Below, in pieces: positions 1 to 5,920 of a DNA stretch of 11,446 nucleotides. The DNA lies in the NCBI GenBank assembly GCA_030622265.1, contig JAUXGG010000022.1, positions 1 through 11,446 of the forward strand, given 5' to 3'. Source of the DNA: Candidatus Eiseniibacteriota bacterium. Lineage in GTDB: Bacteria > Arandabacterota > Arandabacteria > Arandabacterales > Arandabacteraceae. Under the pieces are notes generated by a model, which was not told the DNA's origin, did not search any database, and worked only from the letters and a program-made list of their open reading frames with translations. The position numbers and the translations under genes were made by a program. Within the stretch, counting starts at the first letter, position 1. Every line of letters begins with the position of its first letter.

Positions 1-569
1 AGGACCAGGATAGGAAGCGGCCCTGCGGTCCAGGCCGTGAGTGTCGGGTTTATGAGCAGCATCATGATGATGCTGAAGACGATCAGGGTCAACGCCTCAT
101 AGAACCTGAAGATCCCGCTGCACGCAAACCACGCCAGCTTGTCCTCGCTGACATCGTCCGTCATCCTGGTGATAAGGTCCCCTGTCTTGAATCGGCTGAA
201 GAAATCCGGCCCTTTCCTGGTCAAGTCCTCGAAGGCGTGCTGCCTGAACTCCCACTCGAGGCGTATGTTCATGTAGGCCCTGTACCCGATGAGGAACGAG
301 CGAATGACAAACCCGGCCAGGCCCACCACGATAAGCATGATCACGTAGTTTTCGATGCGGCCGGCTCCAATGGCCTCCACCCAGCTGCTGACAAACGGCA
401 GTCTGGTCGGTCTTATCTCCCCTGAATGAAGCAGGTCGAAGATGTTCTTAAGCAGTATGGGCTGCAATACCAGCAGCGCACTGCTCAGGAATGATACCGT
501 CAGGAATATGACGAGCGGCCGCTTATGATTCCGGTAGTATCGCCAGAACCATCTGAAATATCTCAGCAT
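1..569 (-). CDS. ABC exporter half-transporter, second subunit (partial, C-terminal part outside window)
   Basis: About 189 N-terminal codons are visible and the frame runs off the left edge without a stop. The translation begins MLRYFRWFWRYYRNHKRPLV and shows a hydrophobic segment (ending near SSALLVLQPILL), a second one (NYVIMLIVVGLAGFVIRSFL) and the cytoplasmic-loop signature FFSRFKTGDLITRMTDDV, which matches the transmembrane domain of type IV ABC exporters. The nucleotide-binding domain must lie to the left. The ATG (569-567) overlaps the TGA of the upstream ABC gene by 7 nt in another frame and is preceded by a GAGGAAGG ribosome-binding site, so the two are translationally coupled and probably form a heterodimeric exporter of the BmrC/BmrD or TM287/288 type. 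Substrate cannot be read from sequence. Confidence 0.93.
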   Translation of the reverse strand, partial: MLRYFRWFWRYYRNHKRPLVIFLTVSFLSSALLVLQPILLKNIFDLLHSGEIRPTRLPFVSSWVEAIGAGRIENYVIMLIVVGLAGFVIRSFLIGYRAYMNIRLEWEFRQHAFEDLTRKGPDFFSRFKTGDLITRMTDDVSEDKLAWFACSGIFRFYEALTLIVFSIIMMLLINPTLTAWTAGPLPILV

Positions 570-2407
570 GCCTTCCTCACCCCATTCCTGTTTCCGTTCA
601 TGTTCCCATTTCTGTTATTGGGCGCGAACTGAAGCTGCGCGAGCTTCGAATAGTACCCGCCCGCGGCCACCAGCTCGTGATGCGTCCCCTGCTCGATGAT
701 CTCGCCCTCACGTATTACCAGGATCCTGTCCACGTTGAGGATCGTGGACAGCCTGTGCGCGATCACGATCGAGGTGCGATCACGCATCAGGGTCGCAAGC
801 CCATCCTGAATCAGCCGTTCGGTCTCAGGGTCCACCGAACTGGTGGCCTCATCCAGGATCAGGACCTCGGGATCGAAGTGCAGAGCTCTTGCAAAGGACA
901 GGAGCTGCCGTTCGCCGCGGCTCAAGTTGGCACCGCGCTCGGAGAGCTCGCTCTCGTACCTGTCCGGCATGGCCTCGATGAACCTGTCGGCAGAGACCGT
1001 GCGGCAAACCTCAGCCACCCTGTCGAGATCTGTGGTCCCGAAAGAGAGCGCAACATTGCTTGCCACGTTTCCGGGGAACAGAAAGATGTCCTGGAGTACC
1101 AGTCCGAACTTCTCGCGTAAGTTCCTGATGGATATGTCGCGTATGTCGATTCCGTCCACCAGGATTCGTCCCTTCTGCGGGTCATAGAACCTGAGAAGCA
1201 TGTTTATCACCGTAGACTTGCCCCCACCCGTGACCCCGGCCAGGGCATAGCGCTTACCCCTCGGGATCGTGAAGGAAACATCCTTAAGGACATAGTCATC
1301 ATCGCCCGTATACGAGAACCACACATTCTCGAACTTTATCTCCGAGTCGAACTCAGCCCACGCCACGGGCTCCGCAGTATCGGGCACCTTCTCCTCGGTC
1401 TCGAGAAGCCCGAAAATCCGTTTCGCTCCTGCCGCGGCCTTCTGGATAACCGAGACCTCCTCGGCAACCAGGTGAACGGGCTCAAAGAGCATCCGCACAT
1501 AAGTTATGAACATCACCAGGGTCCCGATCGTGAGCCCTCCAGCCCCGGCCCCGGCCCCGGCCCCAACCCAGCGCGTGCCAAAGTACAGCACCAGCGCGAT
1601 GATGAAGGTCTCCATAAAGAATATGAAGTTGAACATGACCACCACGATCAGCTCGGCCACGAGCTGGGGCCGGTACTTTCTCCTGTTGGTCTCGTCCATG
1701 CGTTTCTGGACTTCGTCTGCCTGGTCGAAGATCTGGATGATCTCCATTCCCTGCATGAACTCGGTAAGCGAAGCGGTCACATCAGCCATCCGTTTCCTGA
1801 TCTCGAGCCACTTGGGCGTCGTTAACCGGTGGTAGAAATAGAGCGCGACCGAGGTCACCGGAATGATGATCGCCACCACCAGGCTCAACCTCGGGGACAC
1901 GATGAACATCCATAAGAACATCCCAACCACCAGTATCAGCGACCCGATCATCCCGACCACCGTGTTCGTGAACATCTTCCGCAGAGCTTCGGTATCCGAC
2001 TCCACGCGGGCCATCAGGCGCCCTGTCGGGTTCCGGTCGAAGAACGACACCGACATGCGCATGATGTGATCGAAGAGCCGCCGCCTGAGCAGGATCATCA
2101 CCTTCTGCCCGATGATTTCCATCCTCAAGCGGAACAGGTAGTTGGTGACCAGGAAGATACCCTGCAACAGAACATACAGGAGTACTGTATTGACCAGCCC
2201 ACCGTAGTCGCGCCCACTGATGTCGACATCGATGGCGCGGCGGATCAGGTTCGGTCCCGCCAGGTACACTCCCTTGGAGAGAGCCAGCAGTCCAAAGCAG
2301 ACCACCAGCCATTTCCAATGAGGCTTGAGCAGCGGAAGCAGCCGCTTCAGGGCCTGCCTGGAGCTGATCCCATCATGCCTGTCATCTTCGTAATAAGCTG
2401 ATTCCAT
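563..2407 (-). CDS. ABC exporter half-transporter, first subunit (permease fused to ATPase)
   Basis: A 614-residue membrane-bound multidrug/lipid-type exporter subunit. Residues about 30-320 form the transmembrane domain, with the loop motif FFDRNPTGRLMARVESD at 122-138. Residues about 355-590 form the ATPase: Walker A GVTGGGKST (391-399), Q-loop Gln439, signature LSRGE (495-499), Walker B VLILDE (515-520) with the catalytic Glu520, D-loop SSVD (523-526) and H-loop His551. The signature deviates from LSGGQ, as can happen in one partner of asymmetric heterodimers; the Walker B Glu is intact. An unusual run of alternating Gly-Ala (282-291) sits in the loop before the last membrane helices, and the C-terminus is a low-complexity Asn/Gly/Arg tail (about 597-614). 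It is first in a two-gene operon and is preceded by an attenuator-like leader. Start ATG at 2407 has only a weak GAGAGAG ribosome-binding site. Confidence 0.97.
   Translation of the reverse strand: MESAYYEDDRHDGISSRQALKRLLPLLKPHWKWLVVCFGLLALSKGVYLAGPNLIRRAIDVDISGRDYGGLVNTVLLYVLLQGIFLVTNYLFRLRMEIIGQKVMILLRRRLFDHIMRMSVSFFDRNPTGRLMARVESDTEALRKMFTNTVVGMIGSLILVVGMFLWMFIVSPRLSLVVAIIIPVTSVALYFYHRLTTPKWLEIRKRMADVTASLTEFMQGMEIIQIFDQADEVQKRMDETNRRKYRPQLVAELIVVVMFNFIFFMETFIIALVLYFGTRWVGAGAGAGAGGLTIGTLVMFITYVRMLFEPVHLVAEEVSVIQKAAAGAKRIFGLLETEEKVPDTAEPVAWAEFDSEIKFENVWFSYTGDDDYVLKDVSFTIPRGKRYALAGVTGGGKSTVINMLLRFYDPQKGRILVDGIDIRDISIRNLREKFGLVLQDIFLFPGNVASNVALSFGTTDLDRVAEVCRTVSADRFIEAMPDRYESELSERGANLSRGERQLLSFARALHFDPEVLILDEATSSVDPETERLIQDGLATLMRDRTSIVIAHRLSTILNVDRILVIREGEIIEQGTHHELVAAGGYYSKLAQLQFAPNNRNGNMNGNRNGVRKAC
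1543..1564 (-). repeat. GGGGCC hexanucleotide repeat inside the ABC gene
   Basis: On the coding (minus) strand this reads four GGGG tracts separated by CC, that is (GGGGCC) units with a fourth GGGG run. It encodes the alternating Gly-Ala stretch of the permease domain. Each unit is 6 nt, so gain or loss of units would change the loop by two residues without shifting the frame. Four G4 tracts with 2-nt loops also meet the usual rule for an intramolecular G-quadruplex. Confidence 0.9.
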
Positions 2408-2481
2408 CTCTCTCTTCGATCTTCCCCTTCTTGCGCCTGTGGCGCCTCGTCTCCCGGCGCGGCAGCGCCTGTACCAAATGC

Positions 2482-2515
2482 AAAAACCCGCCGGACCATC
2501 TTGGCGATCCGGCGG
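2482..2515 (-). terminator. Intrinsic terminator in the exporter leader
   Basis: On the minus strand, CCGCCGGATCG (2515-2505) pairs with TGGTCCGGCGG (2498-2488) around a 6-nt loop. This gives an 11-bp stem with two G-U pairs, followed after one G by five T (2486-2482). It lies about 75 nt before the first ABC start codon and after the leader ORF, so it would stop transcripts before the exporter genes. Its 5' arm is also part of the alternative fold described for 2506-2578. Confidence 0.82.
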
Positions 2516-2578
2516 TTCAGTTGGAGTCCTGGGTGGCTACTTAGAGTTGCCTTCGACCACCTCCATAACCGGCGGACC
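2506..2578 (-). promoter_or_regulatory. Candidate antiterminator of the exporter attenuator
   Basis: On the minus strand, GGTCCGCCGGTT (2578-2567) can pair with AACCGCCGGATC (2517-2506) in 11 of 12 positions (one C-C mismatch, one G-U). Inside it, GGAGGTGG (2564-2557) can pair with CCAC (2536-2533) and CTCC (2526-2523). The 3' arm covers the 5' arm of the terminator, so the two folds exclude each other. The 5' arm is codons 18-22 of the leader ORF, and the leader stop codon lies in the apical loop. A ribosome that reaches the stop would disrupt this fold and allow termination; one stalled early would leave it free to form and allow read-through. The pairing is seen directly; the mechanism is inferred. 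Confidence 0.66.
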
Positions 2579-2630
2579 ACTCGAGGAGGGTATTCACCCC
2601 GAAAGGCTGAATACTGAGAATCGCGATCAT
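2541..2630 (-). CDS. 29-residue leader peptide of the exporter attenuator
   Basis: ATG at 2630 is preceded by GGGAGGAG with suitable spacing, one of the best ribosome-binding sites in the window. The peptide starts MIAILSIQPFGVNTLLEW and ends YGGGRRQL before TAA at 2543-2541. I recognise no homology. Its place between a strong promoter and an intrinsic terminator, upstream of an ABC exporter pair, matches the arrangement known for bmrB ahead of bmrCD in Bacillus subtilis, where translation of a leader peptide controls transcription of the exporter. The sequence is not like BmrB (which is longer), so this would be an analogue. Codons 6-14 also sit in a local hairpin (GTATTCA 2614-2608 with TGAATAC 2596-2590), which could pause polymerase or ribosome. 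Confidence 0.6.
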   Translation of the reverse strand: MIAILSIQPFGVNTLLEWSAGYGGGRRQL

Positions 2631-2659
2631 AGTACTCCTCCCAGGTCCGAGTCCTTCTG

Positions 2660-2690
2660 GATCGATTAAGTTAGATGCCCATTATCGATC
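2660..2690 (-). other. Hairpin in the 5' part of the exporter leader
   Basis: On the minus strand GATCGAT (2690-2684) and ATCGATC (2666-2660) form a perfect 7-bp stem around a 17-nt loop, near the start of the predicted leader RNA and upstream of the leader ORF. It is not followed by a T tract, so it is not a terminator. It may protect the 5' end or fold with other parts of the leader. Confidence 0.4.
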
Positions 2691-2720
2691 ACCCGGTTAC
2701 GGTTGGATCGTTACTCCTTC

Positions 2721-2751
2721 TTGACTTCTACCATACTTGAACGATTATGAT
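2721..2751 (+). promoter_or_regulatory. Possible divergent promoter for the DMT gene
   Basis: TTGACT (2721-2726) and TATGAT (2746-2751) stand 19 nt apart on the plus strand, a long but usable spacing. The -10 is almost the same base pairs as the opposing TATCAT because TATGATA is near-palindromic, so the two promoters could not be open at once. Weak evidence. Confidence 0.3.
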
Positions 2752-2776
2752 ACCCGCTCGTCCCCCTGCTTGTCAA
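2747..2776 (-). promoter_or_regulatory. Strong sigma70-type promoter for the leader and ABC operon
   Basis: The minus strand has a perfect -35 TTGACA (2776-2771), an 18-nt spacer and -10 TATCAT (2752-2747; one mismatch to consensus). Transcription should begin near 2740, giving a leader RNA of about 330 nt before the ABC start codon. A weaker plus-strand promoter overlaps the same -10. Confidence 0.72.
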
Positions 2777-2872
2777 TATATTTGTTCTGGCAGGCCTGTG
2801 ATGCTGTGCCATAATCCCCACACTCGAACATCAGGTACATGTGGGACGCTTCCCCGGAAGAACGGAAACACG

Positions 2873-3514
2873 TTGGGTGAACTCTTCTCAGTACTGGCGG
2901 CCGTAGTCTGGGCCATGGCCGTCATATTCCTGCGAAAGTCAGGCGAGACCGTGTCTCCCTTTGCGCTCAATCTCTTCAGGGTGGCCATAACTGTTCCGCT
3001 GTTCCTCATTACGCTTGTCGCTGCGAAACAGCCCATTCTGTCCGGTGCGCCCGTCTCAGATTATCTCATCCTCTTTGCCAGCGGGATCATCGCAATCGCC
3101 GTCTCAGACACTCTGCTTCACAAGAGCCTTAACATGATCGGGGCCGGGATACCCGCTATCACAGGTTGCCTCTATCCCCCGTTTGTCACCATCATGGCCT
3201 TCCTCATAATAGATGAGAGGCTGGGGCCCTGGCAGTTTGCTGGGATGGGGCTTGTTGCATCCGGCGTGATTGTGGCTGCGAAGCACAAGCCCCCGGAGGA
3301 AGCCTCGCGCAGGCAGATAGCGCTCGGGCTAATGTGGGGAATTCTCGCCATGGCAACGGTGGCTTTCGGCATCCTGATCGCCAAGCCCGTGCTGGTTCGC
3401 TCGTCCGTACTCTGGGCCACCGCGATGAGACAGGCAGGCTCCCTCGCGATCCTGCTCCTCAAGGAACCTTTCACGCGCCGCAAGCTGATCGCGGTTGTGC
3501 TGGGGACAGTATAA
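2873..3514 (+). CDS. DMT/EamA family permease, internally deleted and truncated (probable pseudogene)
   Basis: Inner-membrane metabolite or drug transporter of the drug/metabolite (10-TM EamA) superfamily. From the TTG at 2873 it is 213 residues, against about 280-300 in the family. The first EamA repeat looks complete (start GELFSVLAAVVWAMAVIFLR to SGVIVAA). The second begins normally (SVLWATAMRQAGSLAILLL) but then jumps in frame to KEPFTRRKLIAVVLGT, a motif that in relatives follows two more helices, so about 70 residues are missing. The last residue and TAA are supplied by the inverted repeat at 3509. The frame is open to an ATG at 2747, but the extra N-terminus looks untranslated (Cys/Pro/Arg-rich, no membrane character), and the TTG has GGAA upstream and begins the conserved N-terminal helix. 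Probably non-functional. Confidence 0.82.
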   Translation: MGELFSVLAAVVWAMAVIFLRKSGETVSPFALNLFRVAITVPLFLITLVAAKQPILSGAPVSDYLILFASGIIAIAVSDTLLHKSLNMIGAGIPAITGCLYPPFVTIMAFLIIDERLGPWQFAGMGLVASGVIVAAKHKPPEEASRRQIALGLMWGILAMATVAFGILIAKPVLVRSSVLWATAMRQAGSLAILLLKEPFTRRKLIAVVLGTV

Positions 3515-3566
3515 AAAGGGGACAGCGCCCTTTTCTTGTGAAAAGGGCGCTGTCCCCTTTTTATAC
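3509..3566. repeat. REP-like perfect inverted repeat with GGGGACAG core
   Basis: Positions 3509-3535 and 3540-3566 are perfect reverse complements (27 bp) around the 4-nt loop TTGT. Each arm starts GTATAAAAAGGGGACAGCG. An extra direct copy of GGGGACAG lies just outside at 3502-3509. GGGGACAG palindromes of this kind recur in many bacterial genomes and resemble REP/REPIN elements moved by RAYT (Y1 HUH) transposases; no transposase is in the window. GTATAA at the outer end of each arm gives Val-stop to both converging genes. Confidence 0.88.
3515..3560. terminator. Bidirectional intrinsic terminator formed by the inverted repeat
   Basis: Read from either strand, the stem GGGGACAGCGCCC with its complement is followed directly by TTTTT and then ATAC. 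It therefore fits a rho-independent terminator for the DMT gene (plus) and for the cysteine desulfurase-like gene (minus). Confidence 0.75.
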
Positions 3567-4739
3567 CGAGGTGTTCTTGATCTTCTTGATCGAGGCAATT
3601 TCCCTGACGGCTTCTATGGCAGTGTCGATGTGTTCCTCTGTATTGAACGGCCCGATACCGAGACGCACCGTACCGTGAATCTTGTCCGTCCCGAGCTGCT
3701 TATGCACGAGCGGCGCGCAATGAAGGCCTGTCCGGCATGCGATGTTATGCTCCACATCCAGCATCCTACCCACATCGGCGGCTTCCGACCCCTCTACATT
3801 GAAGCTGAGTACAGATATGTGGTTCTCGGGACTGTCCGCGCAATAGAGTGTGATGCCGTCTATCGCTCGCAGTCCATCCCTGAGCCTCGACCAGAGTTTC
3901 ATCTCCTGCTCATGAATGGCGTCCACTCCCTGCTCATTGATCCACTCAAGGCCCGCCTTGAGTCCCGCCACGCCCACAATGTTAAGCGTGCCGCACTCCA
4001 TACGATAGGGAAACTCATCCAGGTGGAAGCGATATGCCGACCGGATCCCCGTACCCCCGAAGCGCGTGCAGCGGATGGGCGTGTCTTCGCTGACATAGGA
4101 CCCACCGATACCCGTGGGTCCAAGCAGGCATTTATGCCCGGTAAAGGCCAGCAGGTCGATGCACATCTTCTCGACATCTACATCCACTACCCCGGCCGTC
4201 TGGCAGGCATCCACCGCAAAACAAACTCCCGCGTCACGGCAGACTTCCCCCACTTCCTTTACCGGCTGAACAGTGCCGATCACATTGGATGCGTGGTTCA
4301 TGATTACCATGCTGGTGTTTTTCTTGATCGCCTTCCTGACATCGTCCGGGTCGATGAAGCCCCGGTCATCCATGGGCACATGGGTAACATCGATCACCCC
4401 GTCACGCTTCAAATGATTGAGAGGCCTCAGGACCGAATTGTGCTCGACATTGGTGGTGACTACATGGTCGCCCTCATTGAGCACGCCCTGGATAATCATG
4501 TTGAGCGAGTCGCTGGCATTATAACTAAAGGTCAGGTACTTGGGATCGGTCCCGCCAAAGAACCCCGCAAGCATCTTGCGGGTGCCTTGTACGACTTCCG
4601 CGGTCTCCTGGCTGGCGTCATATCCCGCACGCCCCGGGTTGAAGCCCTGGGTCCGGTAGAACTCGTACATATAGTCGTATACGTTCTGTGGTTTGGGATA
4701 GGTAGTTGAGGCATTGTCCAGGTAGATGCTGTCCTTCAT
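3561..4739 (-). CDS. Cysteine desulfurase-family PLP enzyme (aminotransferase class V)
   Basis: A cytoplasmic fold-type I PLP enzyme of 392 residues, close to the NifS/SufS/Csd length. Visible features: IYLDNASTTYPKP near the N-terminus, VEHNS with PLP-stacking His100, DACQTAG with Asp177, TGHKCLLGPTG with the Schiff-base Lys203, a loop CRTGLHCAP carrying candidate catalytic Cys341, and RLGIGPFNTEEHID near the end. The family removes sulfur (or selenium) from cysteine (selenocysteine) as an enzyme persulfide; the LHCAP loop resembles the group II (SufS-like) active site, so activity is plausible. No IscU, SufE or thiI-like partner lies next to it. ATG at 4739 is chosen because GGGGGTGA stands just before it; a GTG at 4745 is possible but lacks room for that site. 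The last codon and stop come from the inverted repeat. Confidence 0.93.
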   Translation of the reverse strand: MKDSIYLDNASTTYPKPQNVYDYMYEFYRTQGFNPGRAGYDASQETAEVVQGTRKMLAGFFGGTDPKYLTFSYNASDSLNMIIQGVLNEGDHVVTTNVEHNSVLRPLNHLKRDGVIDVTHVPMDDRGFIDPDDVRKAIKKNTSMVIMNHASNVIGTVQPVKEVGEVCRDAGVCFAVDACQTAGVVDVDVEKMCIDLLAFTGHKCLLGPTGIGGSYVSEDTPIRCTRFGGTGIRSAYRFHLDEFPYRMECGTLNIVGVAGLKAGLEWINEQGVDAIHEQEMKLWSRLRDGLRAIDGITLYCADSPENHISVLSFNVEGSEAADVGRMLDVEHNIACRTGLHCAPLVHKQLGTDKIHGTVRLGIGPFNTEEHIDTAIEAVREIASIKKIKNTSV

Positions 4740-4779
4740 CGTCACCCCCGCTATGACTTAGACCATCAAATCACTCATC

Positions 4780-4808
4780 AATATATCACCGCCGGCGCCG
4801 GTTTCCAA
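4780..4808 (-). promoter_or_regulatory. Promoter of the cysteine desulfurase-like gene
   Basis: Minus strand TTGGAA (4808-4803), 17-nt spacer, TATATT (4785-4780), about 40 nt before the start codon. The spacer contains a perfect 10-bp palindrome, CCGGCGCCGG (4792-4801), which could be an operator, though GC palindromes arise easily in such DNA. Confidence 0.55.
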
Positions 4809-4823
4809 GCCATTTAGGCCTCC

Positions 4824-4963
4824 TCCGGCTCTGACGGAGCTGCAACGATTTTCGCCCCGGTTTCGCGTATCTGGTCTTCCTTGATCCTGCCGGCATGTTC
4901 TAGCACGAAGCGCTGCTCCTCGATGACCGAGACTACGTGAATGGATATGCTTCGCCGGAGGCC
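4824..4963 (-). pseudogene. Possible remnant of a coding sequence
   Basis: Immediately after the TAG of the lipoprotein gene, and in the same frame, about 45 codons read like protein (HVVSVIEEQRFVLEHAGR, then IKEDQIRETGAKIVAAP) before TAA at 4824. There is no start codon or ribosome-binding site. The stretch ETGAKIVAAP resembles the segment just before the PCHNC motif in HdrD/DsrK-like Fe-S oxidoreductases, but here the Cys residues do not follow. I read it as a decayed C-terminal fragment; the family assignment is weak. Confidence 0.3.
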
Positions 4964-5767
4964 CTAGGTGCCCGTCACCAGGATGGTCCCGTTTGTGACG
5001 GTGATCCCGATTATCCCCTCACCGTCACCCAGTGTACCCGTCACCGAAGTTGACGTGGTCTCCAGATCAGTGAAGGCAAGACCGGAGGTGCTGATGCCGC
5101 CGTTCGTGACGCGGGCCGAAAACCCGGCCGAGGTTTCCGTGGGGATCTCAAGCCCCACACCACCGTTCACGACCACAATCACTATCTCGCCATTGAGCGG
5201 CAGTGTCACATCACCGACCACGGTACCGTTCACGACGTTGATGGTCGCTTCCCCAACGAAGTTGTCGAGCACTACCCCGCCATTGGTGCTCGAGATCGTA
5301 AGGTCGCTTGCGACATCCTGGATCGTGATGGTCCCGTTCACACTTGAGACCATGACCGCCATCTCAGGCGGCATGGTAATCTCATAGTCAACCTCGTAGC
5401 TCCGGCCCTCGGTGTCACTCGGCTGGGTAGTCCTGGCGGACACCTCATCGGTGACGTTCTCGACAATGACATCAAGCCCAGGAAGCCGCTCGTCCGCATC
5501 TTCCTGGCTCGGGGCGCGAACGCACTTCGTGCCCTTGATAATCACCGAGTCGACTCCTGAGACTCCCCTCACCGTCACGGTTCCCGATATGGCTTCAACC
5601 CTGACTCCGCTCTGGTCAGCGACTTCGAAGCTGTAGTAGAAATCCTCCACCGCGCTGTACGTGTTGTCTCCGTCGTCCGGTCCGGTCGAACTACCACCAC
5701 ACCCCATCCATACCAGGCAGAGAGTCAGTAATGCGGGGAGCGCGATTCCGATGATCAGCCTTTTCAT
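4964..5767 (-). CDS. Putative lipoprotein with DUF4097-like beta-solenoid repeats
   Basis: 267 residues. The N-terminus MKRLIIGIALPALLTLCLVW followed by MGCGGSS is a lipoprotein signal peptide with the lipidated Cys at position 23 (the -3 residue is Trp, which is not standard). After a Gly/Ser/Asp linker, a beta-rich body carries repeated N-G-(T/G) turns with Asn at 144, 162, 190, 201, 222 and 259, each followed by a short alternating hydrophobic strand. This is the pattern of DUF4097/adhesin-like parallel beta-helices. The role is unknown; such proteins are exported and anchored to a membrane. The ATG is preceded by AGGAGG with 6-nt spacing and by a promoter at 5814-5842. Two Cys are present, the lipid Cys23 and Cys82. 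Confidence 0.88.
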   Translation of the reverse strand: MKRLIIGIALPALLTLCLVWMGCGGSSTGPDDGDNTYSAVEDFYYSFEVADQSGVRVEAISGTVTVRGVSGVDSVIIKGTKCVRAPSQEDADERLPGLDVIVENVTDEVSARTTQPSDTEGRSYEVDYEITMPPEMAVMVSSVNGTITIQDVASDLTISSTNGGVVLDNFVGEATINVVNGTVVGDVTLPLNGEIVIVVVNGGVGLEIPTETSAGFSARVTNGGISTSGLAFTDLETTSTSVTGTLGDGEGIIGITVTNGTILVTGT

Positions 5768-5813
5768 CTTATGCCTCCTGAGGGTAATCCGTTAGGTTGG
5801 CGTTGCAGGGGCC

Positions 5814-5842
5814 AGTCTAAGACCGTAGCTGGATCAAGTCAA
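5814..5842 (-). promoter_or_regulatory. Promoter of the lipoprotein gene
   Basis: Minus strand TTGACT (5842-5837), 17-nt spacer and TAGACT (5819-5814), about 45 nt before the start codon. The -35 has one mismatch and the -10 two mismatches to the sigma70 consensus. Confidence 0.55.
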
Positions 5843-5920
5843 TCAGGATAATCGTCTGATGCGTGAGGATCCCCGACTTCACCTGAATGTCATGCTCATA
5901 GTAAGTGCCAGACATCACCT

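Noticed and set aside
2408..2740. Known riboswitch or T-box in the exporter leader
   Set aside because: I looked for ykkC/guanidine, FMN, TPP, SAM, cobalamin, c-di-GMP, yybP-ykoY and T-box core sequences and found none; the leader ORF with alternative helices explains the region better.
3495..4709. A 404-codon open frame on the plus strand opposite the desulfurase-like gene
   Set aside because: It is the antisense shadow of a well-supported PLP enzyme, starts inside the inverted repeat, and has no domain-like sequence.
4964..4966. Amber codon read as pyrrolysine to extend the lipoprotein
   Set aside because: No PYLIS-like context or pyl genes are seen, and the beta-solenoid ends naturally at ILVTGT; a gene remnant is simpler.
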